DNA of 42,234 nucleotides, taken from Ramlibacter sp. (GTDB taxonomy: Bacteria > Pseudomonadota > Gammaproteobacteria > Burkholderiales > Burkholderiaceae_C). Made by a program: the position numbers and the translations under genes. This document shows positions 25,600-33,600 of this stretch, one piece after another. The DNA lies in the NCBI GenBank assembly GCA_030831585.1, contig JAURKV010000193.1, positions 1 to 42,234 on the forward strand, in the 5' to 3' direction. How positions within the stretch are numbered: position 1 is the stretch's first letter; each line of letters starts with the position of its first letter. Below the pieces are notes generated by a model that was not told the DNA's origin, made no database searches, and was given only the letters and a program-made list of their open reading frames with translations.

Positions 25600-26310
25600 T
25601 CAGGCCAATTCCCTCGGGCCGCGCCAGGATCCGTCTGGGACCCGCTGGCCCTTCTGGGCTGCCTGCAGGGCGCGCGCCATCGAGGCAGCACGAAGCGGGA
25701 TGCAATAGCCTGGCATGCCGCGCTCGAAACGCCAGCTCTCGGCCAGCGGCCCGGCGTCGACCGCGTCGTAGCCGATCTCGTCCAGAAAGGCCGCCACCTG
25801 CCGGCGGGCAGCAGCGTCGTCACCCGCGATCGGCAGGGCCCGACGGTCCGTTGCGCCACTTGCGCTGCTTGCGCTGCTTGCGCTGCTGGCGCTGCTGGCG
25901 CGGGCATGGGGCACGATGTCGCGCGCCATGATGGCGTTGAAGACCTTCACCACCCTGGCGCCAGGCAGCTGGCGCGCCAGCACCTGGCCGCTGGTGTCCG
26001 TCATGGCGTCGAGCGCCGCGTCGGCGCCATCGCGGCCGGGGTAGTGGTTGCAGGCGTCCATGACCACCTTTCCTGCGAGCGATGCGCCGGACAGCGTGCG
26101 GCAGGCATGAAAGGGGATCGCCACCAGCACCATGTCGCCAAACACAGCGGCCTCTTCGGCGGTGCCGGCCTGGCAGCCCAATGACGCAGCCAAGTCCCCG
26201 AGCGTTTGCGGGCCGCGCGAGTTGCTCACCATCACCTCGTGGCCATTTTTCAGCGCCAAAGTTGCGACGGCCTGCGCGATCAAGCCAGCGCCCAAGATGC
26301 CTAATTTCAT
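25600..26310 (-). CDS. F420-type NADP oxidoreductase-like protein
   Basis: 236 aa from ATG 26310. The ORF-track start at 26409 adds 33 residues before the MKLGILGAGLIAQAVATLAL dinucleotide motif that normally opens the protein. NGHEVMVSNSRGPQ and MVLVAIPFHA match the NADP_oxidored F420 family, whose bacterial members mostly use NADP(H) with unknown partners. It is unusual in carrying an Ala-Ser-Ser repeat of about 15 residues (RASSASSASSASSASGA) in the middle, encoded by a 9-bp tandem repeat. The repeat probably forms a surface loop. It leads the leftward trio, and a palindromic element lies 23 bp upstream of the start. Confidence 0.85.
   Translation of the reverse strand: MKLGILGAGLIAQAVATLALKNGHEVMVSNSRGPQTLGDLAASLGCQAGTAEEAAVFGDMVLVAIPFHACRTLSGASLAGKVVMDACNHYPGRDGADAALDAMTDTSGQVLARQLPGARVVKVFNAIMARDIVPHARASSASSASSASSASGATDRRALPIAGDDAAARRQVAAFLDEIGYDAVDAGPLAESWRFERGMPGYCIPLRAASMARALQAAQKGQRVPDGSWRGPRELA
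25852..25896. repeat. 9-bp tandem repeat inside the F420-type gene
   Basis: Three exact copies of TGCGCTGCT (25861-25887) are followed by one copy with a single change (GGCGCTGCT) and preceded by a degenerate copy (TGCGCCACT). The unit is a multiple of three, so copy number changes would lengthen or shorten the Ala-Ser-Ser run without breaking the frame. Confidence 0.85.
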
Positions 26311-26333
26311 TGCGTCCCCGCTTTCAAATACTA

Positions 26334-26344
26334 TGCATGATGCA
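26334..26344. promoter_or_regulatory. Candidate operator TGCATGATGCA
   Basis: An 11-bp odd-length palindrome, perfect apart from its central base, 23 bp upstream of the F420-type gene on the minus strand. It overlaps a possible -10 (TAGTAT on the minus strand). A one-mismatch copy, TGCAGGATGCA, lies at 30210-30220, upstream of the leftward MFS gene. A looser version, TGCATTATGTT, is at 26478-26488. Confidence 0.45.
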
Positions 26345-26449
26345 GGATTAGAGGCGGGCTCGGCAACGATGGCACACCTTCGGCCAGGCCCCGCCGGCCG
26401 TTTTGTCACCCCAGTCCGAAATGGAACCCATCAGTTATCGCAGAGCCTA

Positions 26450-26478
26450 TTGACGAGCGAAGCCAATTAATCGATTAT
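26450..26478 (+). promoter_or_regulatory. Predicted sigma-70 promoter of the Bug/TctC gene
   Basis: TTGACG (26450-26455) is followed after exactly 17 bases by GATTAT (26473-26478), which gives 5/6 and 4/6 matches to the -35 and -10 consensus. Transcription would start near 26485, about 60 bases before ATG 26547. A perfect TAATCGATTA palindrome (26468-26477) overlaps the -10. Confidence 0.55.
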
Positions 26479-26483
26479 GCATT

Positions 26484-26501
26484 ATGTTCTTTATCGAACA
26501 T
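26484..26501. promoter_or_regulatory. Inverted repeat ATGTTC-N6-GAACAT at the predicted start of transcription
   Basis: Perfect 6-bp arms separated by TTTATC, lying directly over the predicted +1 of the Bug/TctC promoter. A dyad in this place usually binds a repressor. The GTTC...GAAC form recalls operators of several regulator families, including IclR, two of which are encoded at 34.5-36.1 kb, but the protein is not known. Confidence 0.45.
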
Positions 26502-26546
26502 CGCCCAAACCGAGCGCAACAACCGAAGAGACATCTGGAGACAAGC

Positions 26547-27554
26547 ATGAACACCCGACCCAAAGCGACGAACACGCGCGGTCTGTCACGACGTGACTTT
26601 TCATTGGCCTTGCTGGCCGGCGCAGCCGCTCCCGGATGGGCCCAAGGCAATGCCGCCCCAACCTACCCCAACAAGGCCATCCGCATCGTGGTGCCGATCT
26701 CGCCGGGCTCGGCGACCGACGGCACGGCCCGCTTCGTCGCCAGCGCACTGGGCACAGCCTGGAATACCTCGGTCGTGGTCGAGAACCGCCCCGGGGCGGG
26801 CATCATCCAGGGCACCGAGGTTGTCGCCAAGGCACCGGCCGACGGCTACACGCTGCTGTTCACCTACGCTGCCCACTATTCCCAGTCTTGGGTACAAGCC
26901 ACCCCCTATGACCCCGTCAAAGACTTTGAACCTATCGCGCAGCTGATCGACACCCAGCTGATCCTCGCAGTCCGCACCGATTCACCGTTCAAGAACGTAG
27001 CCGACGTGATTGCCGCTGCCAAGCAAAAGCCGGGGGTCTTGTCCTACGGAACCGCCGGGATCGGCACCACCGGTCATATGTGCGGCGCCATGTTTGAGCT
27101 GCTGGCGAAGGTCAAGCTCAATCACGTGCCCTACAAGGCAGCCAGCCAGGTGCCGATCGACGCCGCCAGCGGTCAGACCGACATGATGTTCGGCGGCACC
27201 TCCTCGGCCATGCCCCTGATTCGTGCCGGCAGGCTGCGAGCCCTGGCAGTGACCGGCACCACCCGGTCATCAAGCTTCCCCGATGTACCGACCCTGGCCG
27301 AGCTGGGTCTGACCGGCTACGACGTGTCCTCACCCGTCTGGATGATGGCGCCGCGCGGCACGCCGCAGCCCATCATCGCCAAGCTGTCCGCCGAACTCGT
27401 GCGGATTGCCAACTCGGCAGATTTCAAGGAGTACGTGATGAAGTTCGCGGGCGACCCCCTGCCGCTGACGTCCACCGTACTGGCCGCGAACGCCCCGAAG
27501 GAAAACGCGAAGTGGAAGCAGTTGGTCGAGATGACCAAGCCCGCCGCTCAGTGA
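26547..27554 (+). CDS. Tat-exported Bug/TctC-type solute-binding protein
   Basis: 335 aa from ATG 26547 (CTGGAGACA upstream), not from 26484 in the ORF track. The N-terminus has a twin-arginine signal (GLSRRDFSLALLAGAAAPGWAQG), and the mature protein is a complete Bug receptor. It opens with YPNKAIRIVVPISPGSATDGTARF, has APADGYTLLFTY, and later IDAASGQTDMMFGGTSSAMPLIRAGRLRALAVTG followed by DVPTLAELGL. Bug proteins catch carboxylates in the periplasm for TctAB, but no tctA or tctB is in the window, as is usual for orphan Bug genes of Burkholderiales. It may serve another permease or act in sensing. Confidence 0.92.
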   Translation: MNTRPKATNTRGLSRRDFSLALLAGAAAPGWAQGNAAPTYPNKAIRIVVPISPGSATDGTARFVASALGTAWNTSVVVENRPGAGIIQGTEVVAKAPADGYTLLFTYAAHYSQSWVQATPYDPVKDFEPIAQLIDTQLILAVRTDSPFKNVADVIAAAKQKPGVLSYGTAGIGTTGHMCGAMFELLAKVKLNHVPYKAASQVPIDAASGQTDMMFGGTSSAMPLIRAGRLRALAVTGTTRSSSFPDVPTLAELGLTGYDVSSPVWMMAPRGTPQPIIAKLSAELVRIANSADFKEYVMKFAGDPLPLTSTVLAANAPKENAKWKQLVEMTKPAAQ

Positions 27555-27632
27555 GTCCCCACTCGCGTAGGGACACCGGTAGGCGCTCGCGTCTTCCCGG
27601 GCGTCCTCGCGGGCGTCTTCCATCCAATCCGG

Positions 27633-27656
27633 GGAGCCCCCCCGGGGGTAGGCTCC
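27633..27656. terminator. Very GC-rich hairpin after the Bug gene
   Basis: GGAGCC-CCCCC-GGGGG-TA-GGCTCC: outer 6-bp arms are perfect and the inner C5/G5 also pair. No T-run follows. It lies between the Bug stop and the GTG of the MFS gene, and may end or slow transcription of the Bug gene. Confidence 0.4.
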
Positions 27657-27666
27657 ACCCCGGGCG

Positions 27667-28908
27667 GTGAGCGCTGTCTCTCCCCCGCCGGCGGGGCCCC
27701 AAGGCGGGCCTTGGTCGCCGCTTGGCAACCGACGCTTCAGCGTGCTGTGGAGCATTTGGCTGGGCGCCAACATCTGCGTCTGGATGACGGAGGTAGCGGC
27801 CGCTTGGCTGATGACCTCTTTGACCAGCAGCGCGCTGATGGTGTCTTTGGTGCAGACAGCGGTGACGCTGCCGGTATTCCTGCTCGCACTGCCAGGCGGG
27901 GCGCTGGCCGACGTCATCAACCGGCGCCTGGGCCTGGTGCTATCTCAGGCCTGGCTTGCGGTGGTTGCAGGGCTGGTGACCGCGCAGATGATGACTGGCA
28001 GCCTGACCCCGTGGTCCCTTCTGGCGCTGATGTTCGCTTCTGGCATGGCCACTGCGCTGCGCTGGCCAGTGTTCAATGCCATCGTGCCGGAGATTGTGGT
28101 CCGTGAGCAGTTGGCCTCGGCGCTGACACTGCACGCGATGGCGATGAACGGCGCGCGCGTTTTCGGGCCCATGTTCGCAGGGTTCGTGGTGGCGGCCTGG
28201 GGCACCACCTGGGTGTTCGCCATCGTGTGCGTGCTTTCGCTCGGGGCGGTACTCGTGCTGATGCGTTGGCCGTATCGGGCGGGACCTGCGCCCGAACACA
28301 AGCGTCACTTGCTGCCGGCCATCAAGGATGGACTTCACTACATCCTCCGTCATCCAGACCGGCGCGCCGTCATCCTGCAATGCGGCTTGGTCTACATGGC
28401 GGTGACCTCGCTGTTGGCCCTGCTGCCACTGGTGGCGAATTCGCTGCGCCCGGGAGACGCCGGGCTGTATGCCAGCCTGGCGGCGTCGGGAGCCGTCGGC
28501 GCGATCTGCGTGGGCCCTCTCCTTCACCGCGCCCGGCAGCGATACAGCAGCCAGACCCTCGTCACCTGCGGCGCGCTCGTCATGGCGGCGGGCGTTCTGG
28601 GTGTGTCGGCTGTCGATCACGTGGGCGCTACAGTCGTGCTCCTTTTTATCAGCGGCGCCGGATGGCTCAGCGCGGGCAACACACTCAGCGTCACCTTGCA
28701 GAGCAGGCTCTCGGACACCTTTCGCGCCCGAGGTATGTCGGTTTTTCTCATGAGCATGATGGTGGGTGGGGCCCTGGGGTCCGCCAGCTTCGGTGCGTTG
28801 GCGGACCTCATCGGCCCGCGTGGCTCCCTGGCCAGCATGGCTGGTGTGCTGGCTTGCCTGGCTATCTTGATGCGCCTGTTTGCCTCGGTCGATCCGAAGG
28901 CAGACTGA
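27667..28908 (+). CDS. MFS transporter, MFS_3 (enterobactin-exporter-like) type
   Basis: 413 aa from GTG 27667, about 12 spans. The start region PLGNRRFSVLWSIWLGANICVWMTEVAAAWLM is characteristic of the MFS_3/DUF894 group, and motif A reads LPGGALADVINRRLGLV. It also has RWPVFNAIVPEIVVREQLASALTLHAMAMN, another group hallmark. Relatives export siderophores or macrolides, and the substrate here is unknown. It has no clear ribosome site and lies 112 bp after the Bug gene behind a GC-rich hairpin. It converges on another MFS gene. Confidence 0.88.
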   Translation: MSAVSPPPAGPQGGPWSPLGNRRFSVLWSIWLGANICVWMTEVAAAWLMTSLTSSALMVSLVQTAVTLPVFLLALPGGALADVINRRLGLVLSQAWLAVVAGLVTAQMMTGSLTPWSLLALMFASGMATALRWPVFNAIVPEIVVREQLASALTLHAMAMNGARVFGPMFAGFVVAAWGTTWVFAIVCVLSLGAVLVLMRWPYRAGPAPEHKRHLLPAIKDGLHYILRHPDRRAVILQCGLVYMAVTSLLALLPLVANSLRPGDAGLYASLAASGAVGAICVGPLLHRARQRYSSQTLVTCGALVMAAGVLGVSAVDHVGATVVLLFISGAGWLSAGNTLSVTLQSRLSDTFRARGMSVFLMSMMVGGALGSASFGALADLIGPRGSLASMAGVLACLAILMRLFASVDPKAD

Positions 28909-28961
28909 GCGCCTGGCGTTGCCCCAGTAGTTGCGCCGGTCGTTGCGCCTGGTCGATTCGG

Positions 28962-30197
28962 CTAATCCTTCGCGCCAGCGCCCCTACCGTCCGCTCGCGA
29001 TGCCCTCAGCGCCAGCAGGGTGCGGATCGACATCAAAAAGCCATGCACCCCCAGCAGCACCAGCAGCCAGAGGGTAGCCGGGTAACTTTTCATGACCTGG
29101 TAGCCGACGATGAACAGCAGCACCCCGAGTTGTGCACCGCCGAAGGCGAAAAAATAACCGGCGCCGATCGCGCGGGCGGCCTCACCCGCGGGTGCCAGCC
29201 GCACCACCTCGCTCACAAAGACACCGGGCGAGCCCATGATGACGGACCCCAGCAAAAAGCTCAGAGCGCAAATGATGGCCAAAGGCCAGTCTGCGGTCAT
29301 GAAGGGAAAGGCCAGCAGGCCCAGCACGCCAATGCCGTACATCAGCGTGAGCACCGCCGACCCCGAACCCAGGGCCTGGGTCGCCGCCCCCCAGGCCACC
29401 CGACCCAGCACACCGCCGATGTTCAGGCTGGCCAGGGCAATGCCAGCCGCTACCAGGCTGATGCCCACATGCTGCACCAGCAGTGTCACCAGATAGGTGG
29501 TCAAGGTGAGTTGCACGCCGGAGATGGTCAGCACCGCCAGGCAGGTGTTGCGCAAGGGGGGCGAGCTCCAGATGATGCCGATGTCACCCCAGGCCTGGCG
29601 GCCGCCGGGCTCGGGTGCGCGGGCATCCGTCGGGAACCAGCGGCGCGGCACCTCGAGTATTGCGGCCCCCAGCAGGGAGGCCAGCGCCGCCAGCAACAAG
29701 GTGCCTTGCCAGCCCAGCGCCAGCGCCAGGCCGGGGGCGGCGAGGCCAGCAAGCACCCCACCCAGGGGCAAGGCCGACTGCTTGAGCGAAAAGGCAAAGG
29801 CCCGGCGCTCGGGCGACACCGCGGCCTCCAGCATCTGGCCAGTAGCCGGGTTGATGAGACCATAACCCAGCCCCAGCACCACAGAGGCCACTGCGATCGC
29901 TGGTAGCGAGGGAACCGCTGAGAGCGCCAGACCCGCAGCACCGGTGGCGATGCTCAATTGGGTGGCGCGCACCGCCCCCAGACGTACCACCAGCGAGCCG
30001 GCGAACAGCGAGGCAATCGTGGCTGTGACGTAGACCAATATCACCTGCACCCCGACCAGCGACTCAGTGACGCCCAGCCCCGCGGCCATGGCCGGCGCAA
30101 TGGCGGGGACCACAAAAACCTGCAACATCGACAGCGCATGCTGGCTGGTGGACCAGGCCAGCACCGGCACCAGCGGGGGGCGGTCAGCGGTGTTCAT
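28962..30197 (-). CDS. MFS transporter, possible organic-acid or cyanate-type permease
   Basis: 411 aa, about 12 spans. SLFAGSLVVRLGAVRATQLS marks the loop between spans 2 and 3, and GLGYGLINPATGQMLEA and LNIGGVLGRVAWGAATQALG are typical of the CynX/OFA-like MFS_1 proteins that often take up carboxylates in Burkholderiales. It is divergent from the aldehyde dehydrogenase gene, with a TGCAGGATGCA element 12 bp upstream of its ATG. Likely an importer linked to the catabolic genes on either side, but that is by position only. Confidence 0.88.
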   Translation of the reverse strand: MNTADRPPLVPVLAWSTSQHALSMLQVFVVPAIAPAMAAGLGVTESLVGVQVILVYVTATIASLFAGSLVVRLGAVRATQLSIATGAAGLALSAVPSLPAIAVASVVLGLGYGLINPATGQMLEAAVSPERRAFAFSLKQSALPLGGVLAGLAAPGLALALGWQGTLLLAALASLLGAAILEVPRRWFPTDARAPEPGGRQAWGDIGIIWSSPPLRNTCLAVLTISGVQLTLTTYLVTLLVQHVGISLVAAGIALASLNIGGVLGRVAWGAATQALGSGSAVLTLMYGIGVLGLLAFPFMTADWPLAIICALSFLLGSVIMGSPGVFVSEVVRLAPAGEAARAIGAGYFFAFGGAQLGVLLFIVGYQVMKSYPATLWLLVLLGVHGFLMSIRTLLALRASRADGRGAGAKD

Positions 30198-30209
30198 TGA
30201 CGGGCTTCA

Positions 30210-30220
30210 TGCAGGATGCA
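30210..30220. promoter_or_regulatory. Candidate operator TGCAGGATGCA
   Basis: It differs in one base from the palindrome TGCATGATGCA at 26334-26344. Both lie 12-23 bp upstream of a leftward gene, and both are followed or preceded by ATGCAGGAT. The closeness to the start codon suggests repression of the MFS gene. Confidence 0.4.
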
Positions 30221-30295
30221 TTATCAAACCTATCCGACAGTTCGGCCTTCAGCCGGAGCTTCCGCCCAGGACAGCCCGCCACATCACTGCGCCAA

Positions 30296-30326
30296 AGTAC
30301 GGAACATCTGCCGGCCATCGCTTGCG
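30296..30326 (+). promoter_or_regulatory. Composite element AGTACGGAACA-N15-TTGCG, site 1 (aldehyde dehydrogenase)
   Basis: AGTACGGAACA at 30296-30306, then 15 bases, then TTGCG at 30322-30326. The 11-mer is identical in four control regions of the window and oriented with transcription in each. This is the only one whose second box is not TTGAC, and the start codon is farthest away here (ATG 30425). Confidence 0.7.
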
Positions 30327-30424
30327 GGTCTGGCCGGACCATGGACCAATCGGGTAGCCGCCCGGGGTCGATCGCGTGCACCCGCCTCGGCCCCATCGCC
30401 CCATCGCACACAAGAAGTACCGCC

Positions 30425-31900
30425 ATGACCACCGCACGTGCCATCACTCTCGACCACCCGAACGCCCTCTACATCGGTGGGCAGTGGGTGGCACCCGCGT
30501 CCCCCGGCCACTTCGACGTTCTCGACTGCAGCACCGAGCAGGTGGTAGCCCGAGTGGCCCGCGCCGAATCCGCCGACGCAGCGCGCGCAGTGGCCGCGGC
30601 CCGCCAAGCCTTTGACCAAGGCCCATGGCCCCGTCTTTCGCCGCAGGAGCGCGGCGTCTGGCTGGACAAACTCGCAGTGAAGCTCGAAGCACTCAACGAC
30701 GAGTTTGCACGTATCTGGTCGCTGGAATCGGGCATTGTCTACAAGGTCGCCAAGCCGCGCCTGGGACTGTTCATCGGCGCGGCCTTCCGCCAATACGCCG
30801 CCCTGGCAAACACCTTCCCCTTCACCGAGCCGCGCAAGGCGGTGACCGGTCATCAGGCCTACTGCGTGCGCGAGCCAGTCGGTGTGGTACTGGCCATCGT
30901 GCCCTGGAACGGACCGGCAGGCCTGCTGGCCTACAAGGTGGCGCCAGCGCTGCTGGCGGGCTGCCCGGTGATCATCAAGTGCTCGCCCGAGGCCCCCTGC
31001 TCGGGCTACCTTTTTGCCCAGGCCTGCGAGGCGATCGGCCTGCCGCCGGGCGTGGTCAACGTGATCACCGCCGACCGGGACGTTTCAGAAGAACTGGTGC
31101 GCCACCCGGGGGTGGACAAGATCACCTTCACCGGCTCCACCGCGGCGGGGCGCAAGATCTCGGCCGCCGCATCCGAGCGGGTCGCCCGGGTCACGCTCGA
31201 ACTCGGTGGCAAGTCGCCCGCCCTCGTGCTGGACGACTACGACGTCACCGCCGCCGCGCAGGTGATCGGCGGAGGCTTCTTCGGCTACCTTTCGGGCCAG
31301 GTCTGTCACAGCCTGACCCGCATCCTGGTGCCGCGCGCCAAGCAGGCGGCCATGGTCGACGCGCTCAAGGCAGTGGCTGCCAAAATGGTGTTGGGCGATC
31401 CCTTCGACGAGGCCACTACCACTGGCCCACTGGCCAATGCCCGGCAGCGCGAGACGGTGGAGCGCTACGTGGCGCGCGGTCTCGCGGAAGGGGCCGAGCT
31501 CGCCTGTGGCGGCCGGCGTCCACCGCAAATGGTGGCGGGGTTTTTCTACGAGCCTACCGTCTTCTTCAACGTGGACAACCGCTCGACCATCGCGCAGGAG
31601 GAGATTTTCGGGCCGGTGCTGTGCGTGATCCCCTACGACAGCCTCGAGCAGGCGATCGAGATGGCCAACGACACCATCTTCGGTCTCAACGCCGCAGTCT
31701 TCACCCACGACACGGCCCAGGCACTGTCGGTGGCCCGCCGCATCCGCGCTGGCTCGGTCGGCCACAACGCCTCGCGAACCGACTTTTCCATCGGCTTTGG
31801 CGGCTTCAAGCAATCGGGCATTGGCCGTGAAGGTGGCGAGGAAGGGCTGATGGCCTTCCTTGAGTCCAAAACCATCGTGGTCGACGCGCCCCACCCCTGA
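30425..31900 (+). CDS. NAD(P)-dependent aldehyde dehydrogenase
   Basis: 491 aa, standard ALDH length. I use ATG 30425 because the protein then opens in the usual way (NALYIGGQWVAPASPGHFDV). Substrate and cofactor motifs are IVPWNGPAGLLAYKVAPALLAG and FTGSTAAGRKI, the general base Glu is in TLELGGKSPALV, and the catalytic Cys is in GYLSGQVCHSLTR. It would oxidise an aldehyde to the acid that the acyl-CoA synthetase at 36.1 kb could activate. Its upstream region carries the composite element shared with the MmgE/PrpD, MaoC and acyl-CoA dehydrogenase genes, which ties it to the same pathway. Aldehyde identity unknown. Confidence 0.94.
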   Translation: MTTARAITLDHPNALYIGGQWVAPASPGHFDVLDCSTEQVVARVARAESADAARAVAAARQAFDQGPWPRLSPQERGVWLDKLAVKLEALNDEFARIWSLESGIVYKVAKPRLGLFIGAAFRQYAALANTFPFTEPRKAVTGHQAYCVREPVGVVLAIVPWNGPAGLLAYKVAPALLAGCPVIIKCSPEAPCSGYLFAQACEAIGLPPGVVNVITADRDVSEELVRHPGVDKITFTGSTAAGRKISAAASERVARVTLELGGKSPALVLDDYDVTAAAQVIGGGFFGYLSGQVCHSLTRILVPRAKQAAMVDALKAVAAKMVLGDPFDEATTTGPLANARQRETVERYVARGLAEGAELACGGRRPPQMVAGFFYEPTVFFNVDNRSTIAQEEIFGPVLCVIPYDSLEQAIEMANDTIFGLNAAVFTHDTAQALSVARRIRAGSVGHNASRTDFSIGFGGFKQSGIGREGGEEGLMAFLESKTIVVDAPHP

Positions 31901-31921
31901 GCCTGCTGGTTCGGGGCGGCG

Positions 31922-31963
31922 CGTACTTTCAGAGTACGGAACAAAGCAGCGCCTTAGGTTGAC
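31922..31963 (+). promoter_or_regulatory. Composite element AGTACGGAACA-N15-TTGAC, site 2 (MmgE/PrpD)
   Basis: AGTACGGAACA at 31933-31943, 15 bases, TTGAC at 31959-31963. Here a true inverted repeat adjoins it: CGTACT (31922-31927), five bases, AGTACG (31933-31938). The start codon (ATG 31986 or 31995) follows closely. Confidence 0.72.
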
Positions 31964-31985
31964 CGTCCTGAGCGGGGCGCTGACC

Positions 31986-33422
31986 ATGACGACCATGCCA
32001 TCGACCCTCGTCCAGCAATTAGCCCATTTCACCGAGCAGACCGCCTTTGCCGACCTGCCGCCCGAGGTGGTCCGCGAGTGCAAACGCCTCCTGCTCGATT
32101 CCATCGGCTGCGCGGTCGCCGCCACCGAGGAGATGAAGGGGCGCGCCGGCATCCTCTACGGCCAGCAGCTGGCCGCCGTGGGGCCGCAGGCCACCATATT
32201 CGGCACCGCGCACCGGGTATCGCCGCTGGGCGCGGCCTATGCCAATGGTGAATTGATTAACACCCTGGACATGGACGCGGTACTGCCGCCGGGCCATGTA
32301 TCGCCCTACGTGCTGCCCGGCGCCGTGGCAGTAGCGGAGTCGCTGGGCGCCAGCGGCCGGCGACTGATCGAGGCCGTGGCGCTGTCCCACGAGATGTCCA
32401 ACCGTATCGGCAAGGCGATGGACTATCTGCGCGACACCAAGGACGGCAAGGTCAATCCGCCCAAAATCTTCGGTTACTCCAGTACCGTGTTCGGCGCTAC
32501 CGCCGCAATCGGCAAGGTCAAGGGTTTCAGCGCCGCGACACTGGCTGACGCACTGGGCATTGCCGGCTGCGTGGCCCCAGTGAACTCGCAGGTCGCGTGG
32601 TTCCAGCACGCGCCGAGTTCGACCATCAAGTATCTTCACGCGGGCGTGCTGGTGCAGTCGGCCTTCACATCGGCGCTGATGGCTGAATTCGGCCACCGCG
32701 GCGACGTGCAGGTACTCGACGATCGCGAGTACGGCTTCCCGCGCTTCATCGGGACGGTGAAGTGGGAGCCCGAGCACATCACCTCCGGGCTTGGCCAGGA
32801 GTGGCGCTTTCCGGCCGAGGCCTCCTACAAACCCTACCCGCACTGCCGCATCCTGCACGCGCTGCTGGACGTGCTCGGTGAAATCATCGACACCCACCGC
32901 ATCCGGCCCGACGAGATCGACGGCATCAAAGTCTACGTCGAAGGCATGGTCGAACAACCGGTTTGGCTCAACCGCCGGATCGAGCATGTGCATGACGCCC
33001 AATTCAGCATCGCCCACGGCATTGCCCTGGGCGCGCACCGGGTGCCGGCAGGCAAGGCCTGGATGGACCCGGCGCTGGTGTTCGGCGAGTCGGTCATGGG
33101 CCTGATGGACAGGGTCACCCACGAGGTCCACCCCGACTACGTGAAGCTGCTCACCTCCCAGGGCGCCAGCCGCCCGGCCAAGCTGGAGCTGCGCGCGCGC
33201 GGCCAGACCTTTGTCGGCGAGAAGCGCTTCCCCAAAGGCAGCCCCTCGCCCGACCCCGACACCGCGCTGACCGACGACGAGCTGATCGCCAAGTTCCGGC
33301 ACAACGCCGAGGGCGTACTGACCTCTGCCCAGGCCGACCAGCTGGTCGAGATGACCATGAACCTGGAGCGCGTGGACAACGTGGCCGATCTGGTGAGGCA
33401 GGCCGCGCGCGTTCCGGCCTGA
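31986..33422 (+). CDS. MmgE/PrpD family protein (first copy)
   Basis: 478 aa from ATG 31986; ATG 31995 is an alternative. The all-helical N-terminal domain includes VVRECKRLLLDSIGCAVAA and GAAYANGELINTLDMDAV, and the C-terminal domain SYKPYPHCRILHALLDVL and then SIAHGIALG, as in 2-methylcitrate dehydratase PrpD. Relatives dehydrate, decarboxylate or epimerise tri- and dicarboxylic acids, so the reaction is open. A close paralogue is transcribed leftwards at the right edge of the window, on the far side of the acyl-CoA genes. The upstream composite element links it to those genes. A Bug-type gene remnant follows directly after its stop. Confidence 0.92.
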   Translation: MTTMPSTLVQQLAHFTEQTAFADLPPEVVRECKRLLLDSIGCAVAATEEMKGRAGILYGQQLAAVGPQATIFGTAHRVSPLGAAYANGELINTLDMDAVLPPGHVSPYVLPGAVAVAESLGASGRRLIEAVALSHEMSNRIGKAMDYLRDTKDGKVNPPKIFGYSSTVFGATAAIGKVKGFSAATLADALGIAGCVAPVNSQVAWFQHAPSSTIKYLHAGVLVQSAFTSALMAEFGHRGDVQVLDDREYGFPRFIGTVKWEPEHITSGLGQEWRFPAEASYKPYPHCRILHALLDVLGEIIDTHRIRPDEIDGIKVYVEGMVEQPVWLNRRIEHVHDAQFSIAHGIALGAHRVPAGKAWMDPALVFGESVMGLMDRVTHEVHPDYVKLLTSQGASRPAKLELRARGQTFVGEKRFPKGSPSPDPDTALTDDELIAKFRHNAEGVLTSAQADQLVEMTMNLERVDNVADLVRQAARVPA

Positions 33423-33423
33423 C

Positions 33424-33600
33424 GCAGTCACACGCCTCAAGGTTGCCGGCCAGCGCCAGCTGCCTCCCATGGCCAACATTCCCACCACCGCCGAGGCCGG
33501 CTTGCCAGGCTTTACCGTCCAGCCCTGGTTAGGGATCTACATGTCCGGTAAGACCCCAGCGGCCCTGCAGCGCCAGGTGATCGATGCGGTGGCCCCCTTT
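33424..33600 (+). pseudogene. Bug/TctC solute-binding protein remnant
   Basis: In the frame of the 68-codon ORF at 33469, and continuing upstream of its Met, the translation gives VTRLKVAGQRQLPPMANIPT and then TAEAGLPGFTVQPWLGIYMS. This is the C-terminal third of a Bug receptor (compare DVPTLAELGLTGYDV in the intact gene at 26547). The homology starts within a few codons of the MmgE/PrpD stop and ends near VIDAV, after which the frame runs into unrelated sequence. Both ends are therefore missing. Bug genes often accompany MmgE/PrpD genes, so this may be the relic of the partner once encoded here. Confidence 0.7.

Noticed and set aside
25852-25896. Possible CRISPR or mobile repeat
   Set aside because: The units are contiguous 9-mers inside an open frame with no spacers.
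26423-26455. GGAAC before TTGACG upstream of the Bug gene as a fifth composite element
   Set aside because: Only GGAAC is shared, AGTAC is absent, and the spacing to TTGAC is about 22 bases instead of 16.
11051-27052. TACGGAAC at 11051-11058 and 27045-27052
   Set aside because: Both lie inside coding regions, lack the AG in front and the A behind, and have no TTGAC at the right distance. They are background occurrences of the 8-mer.
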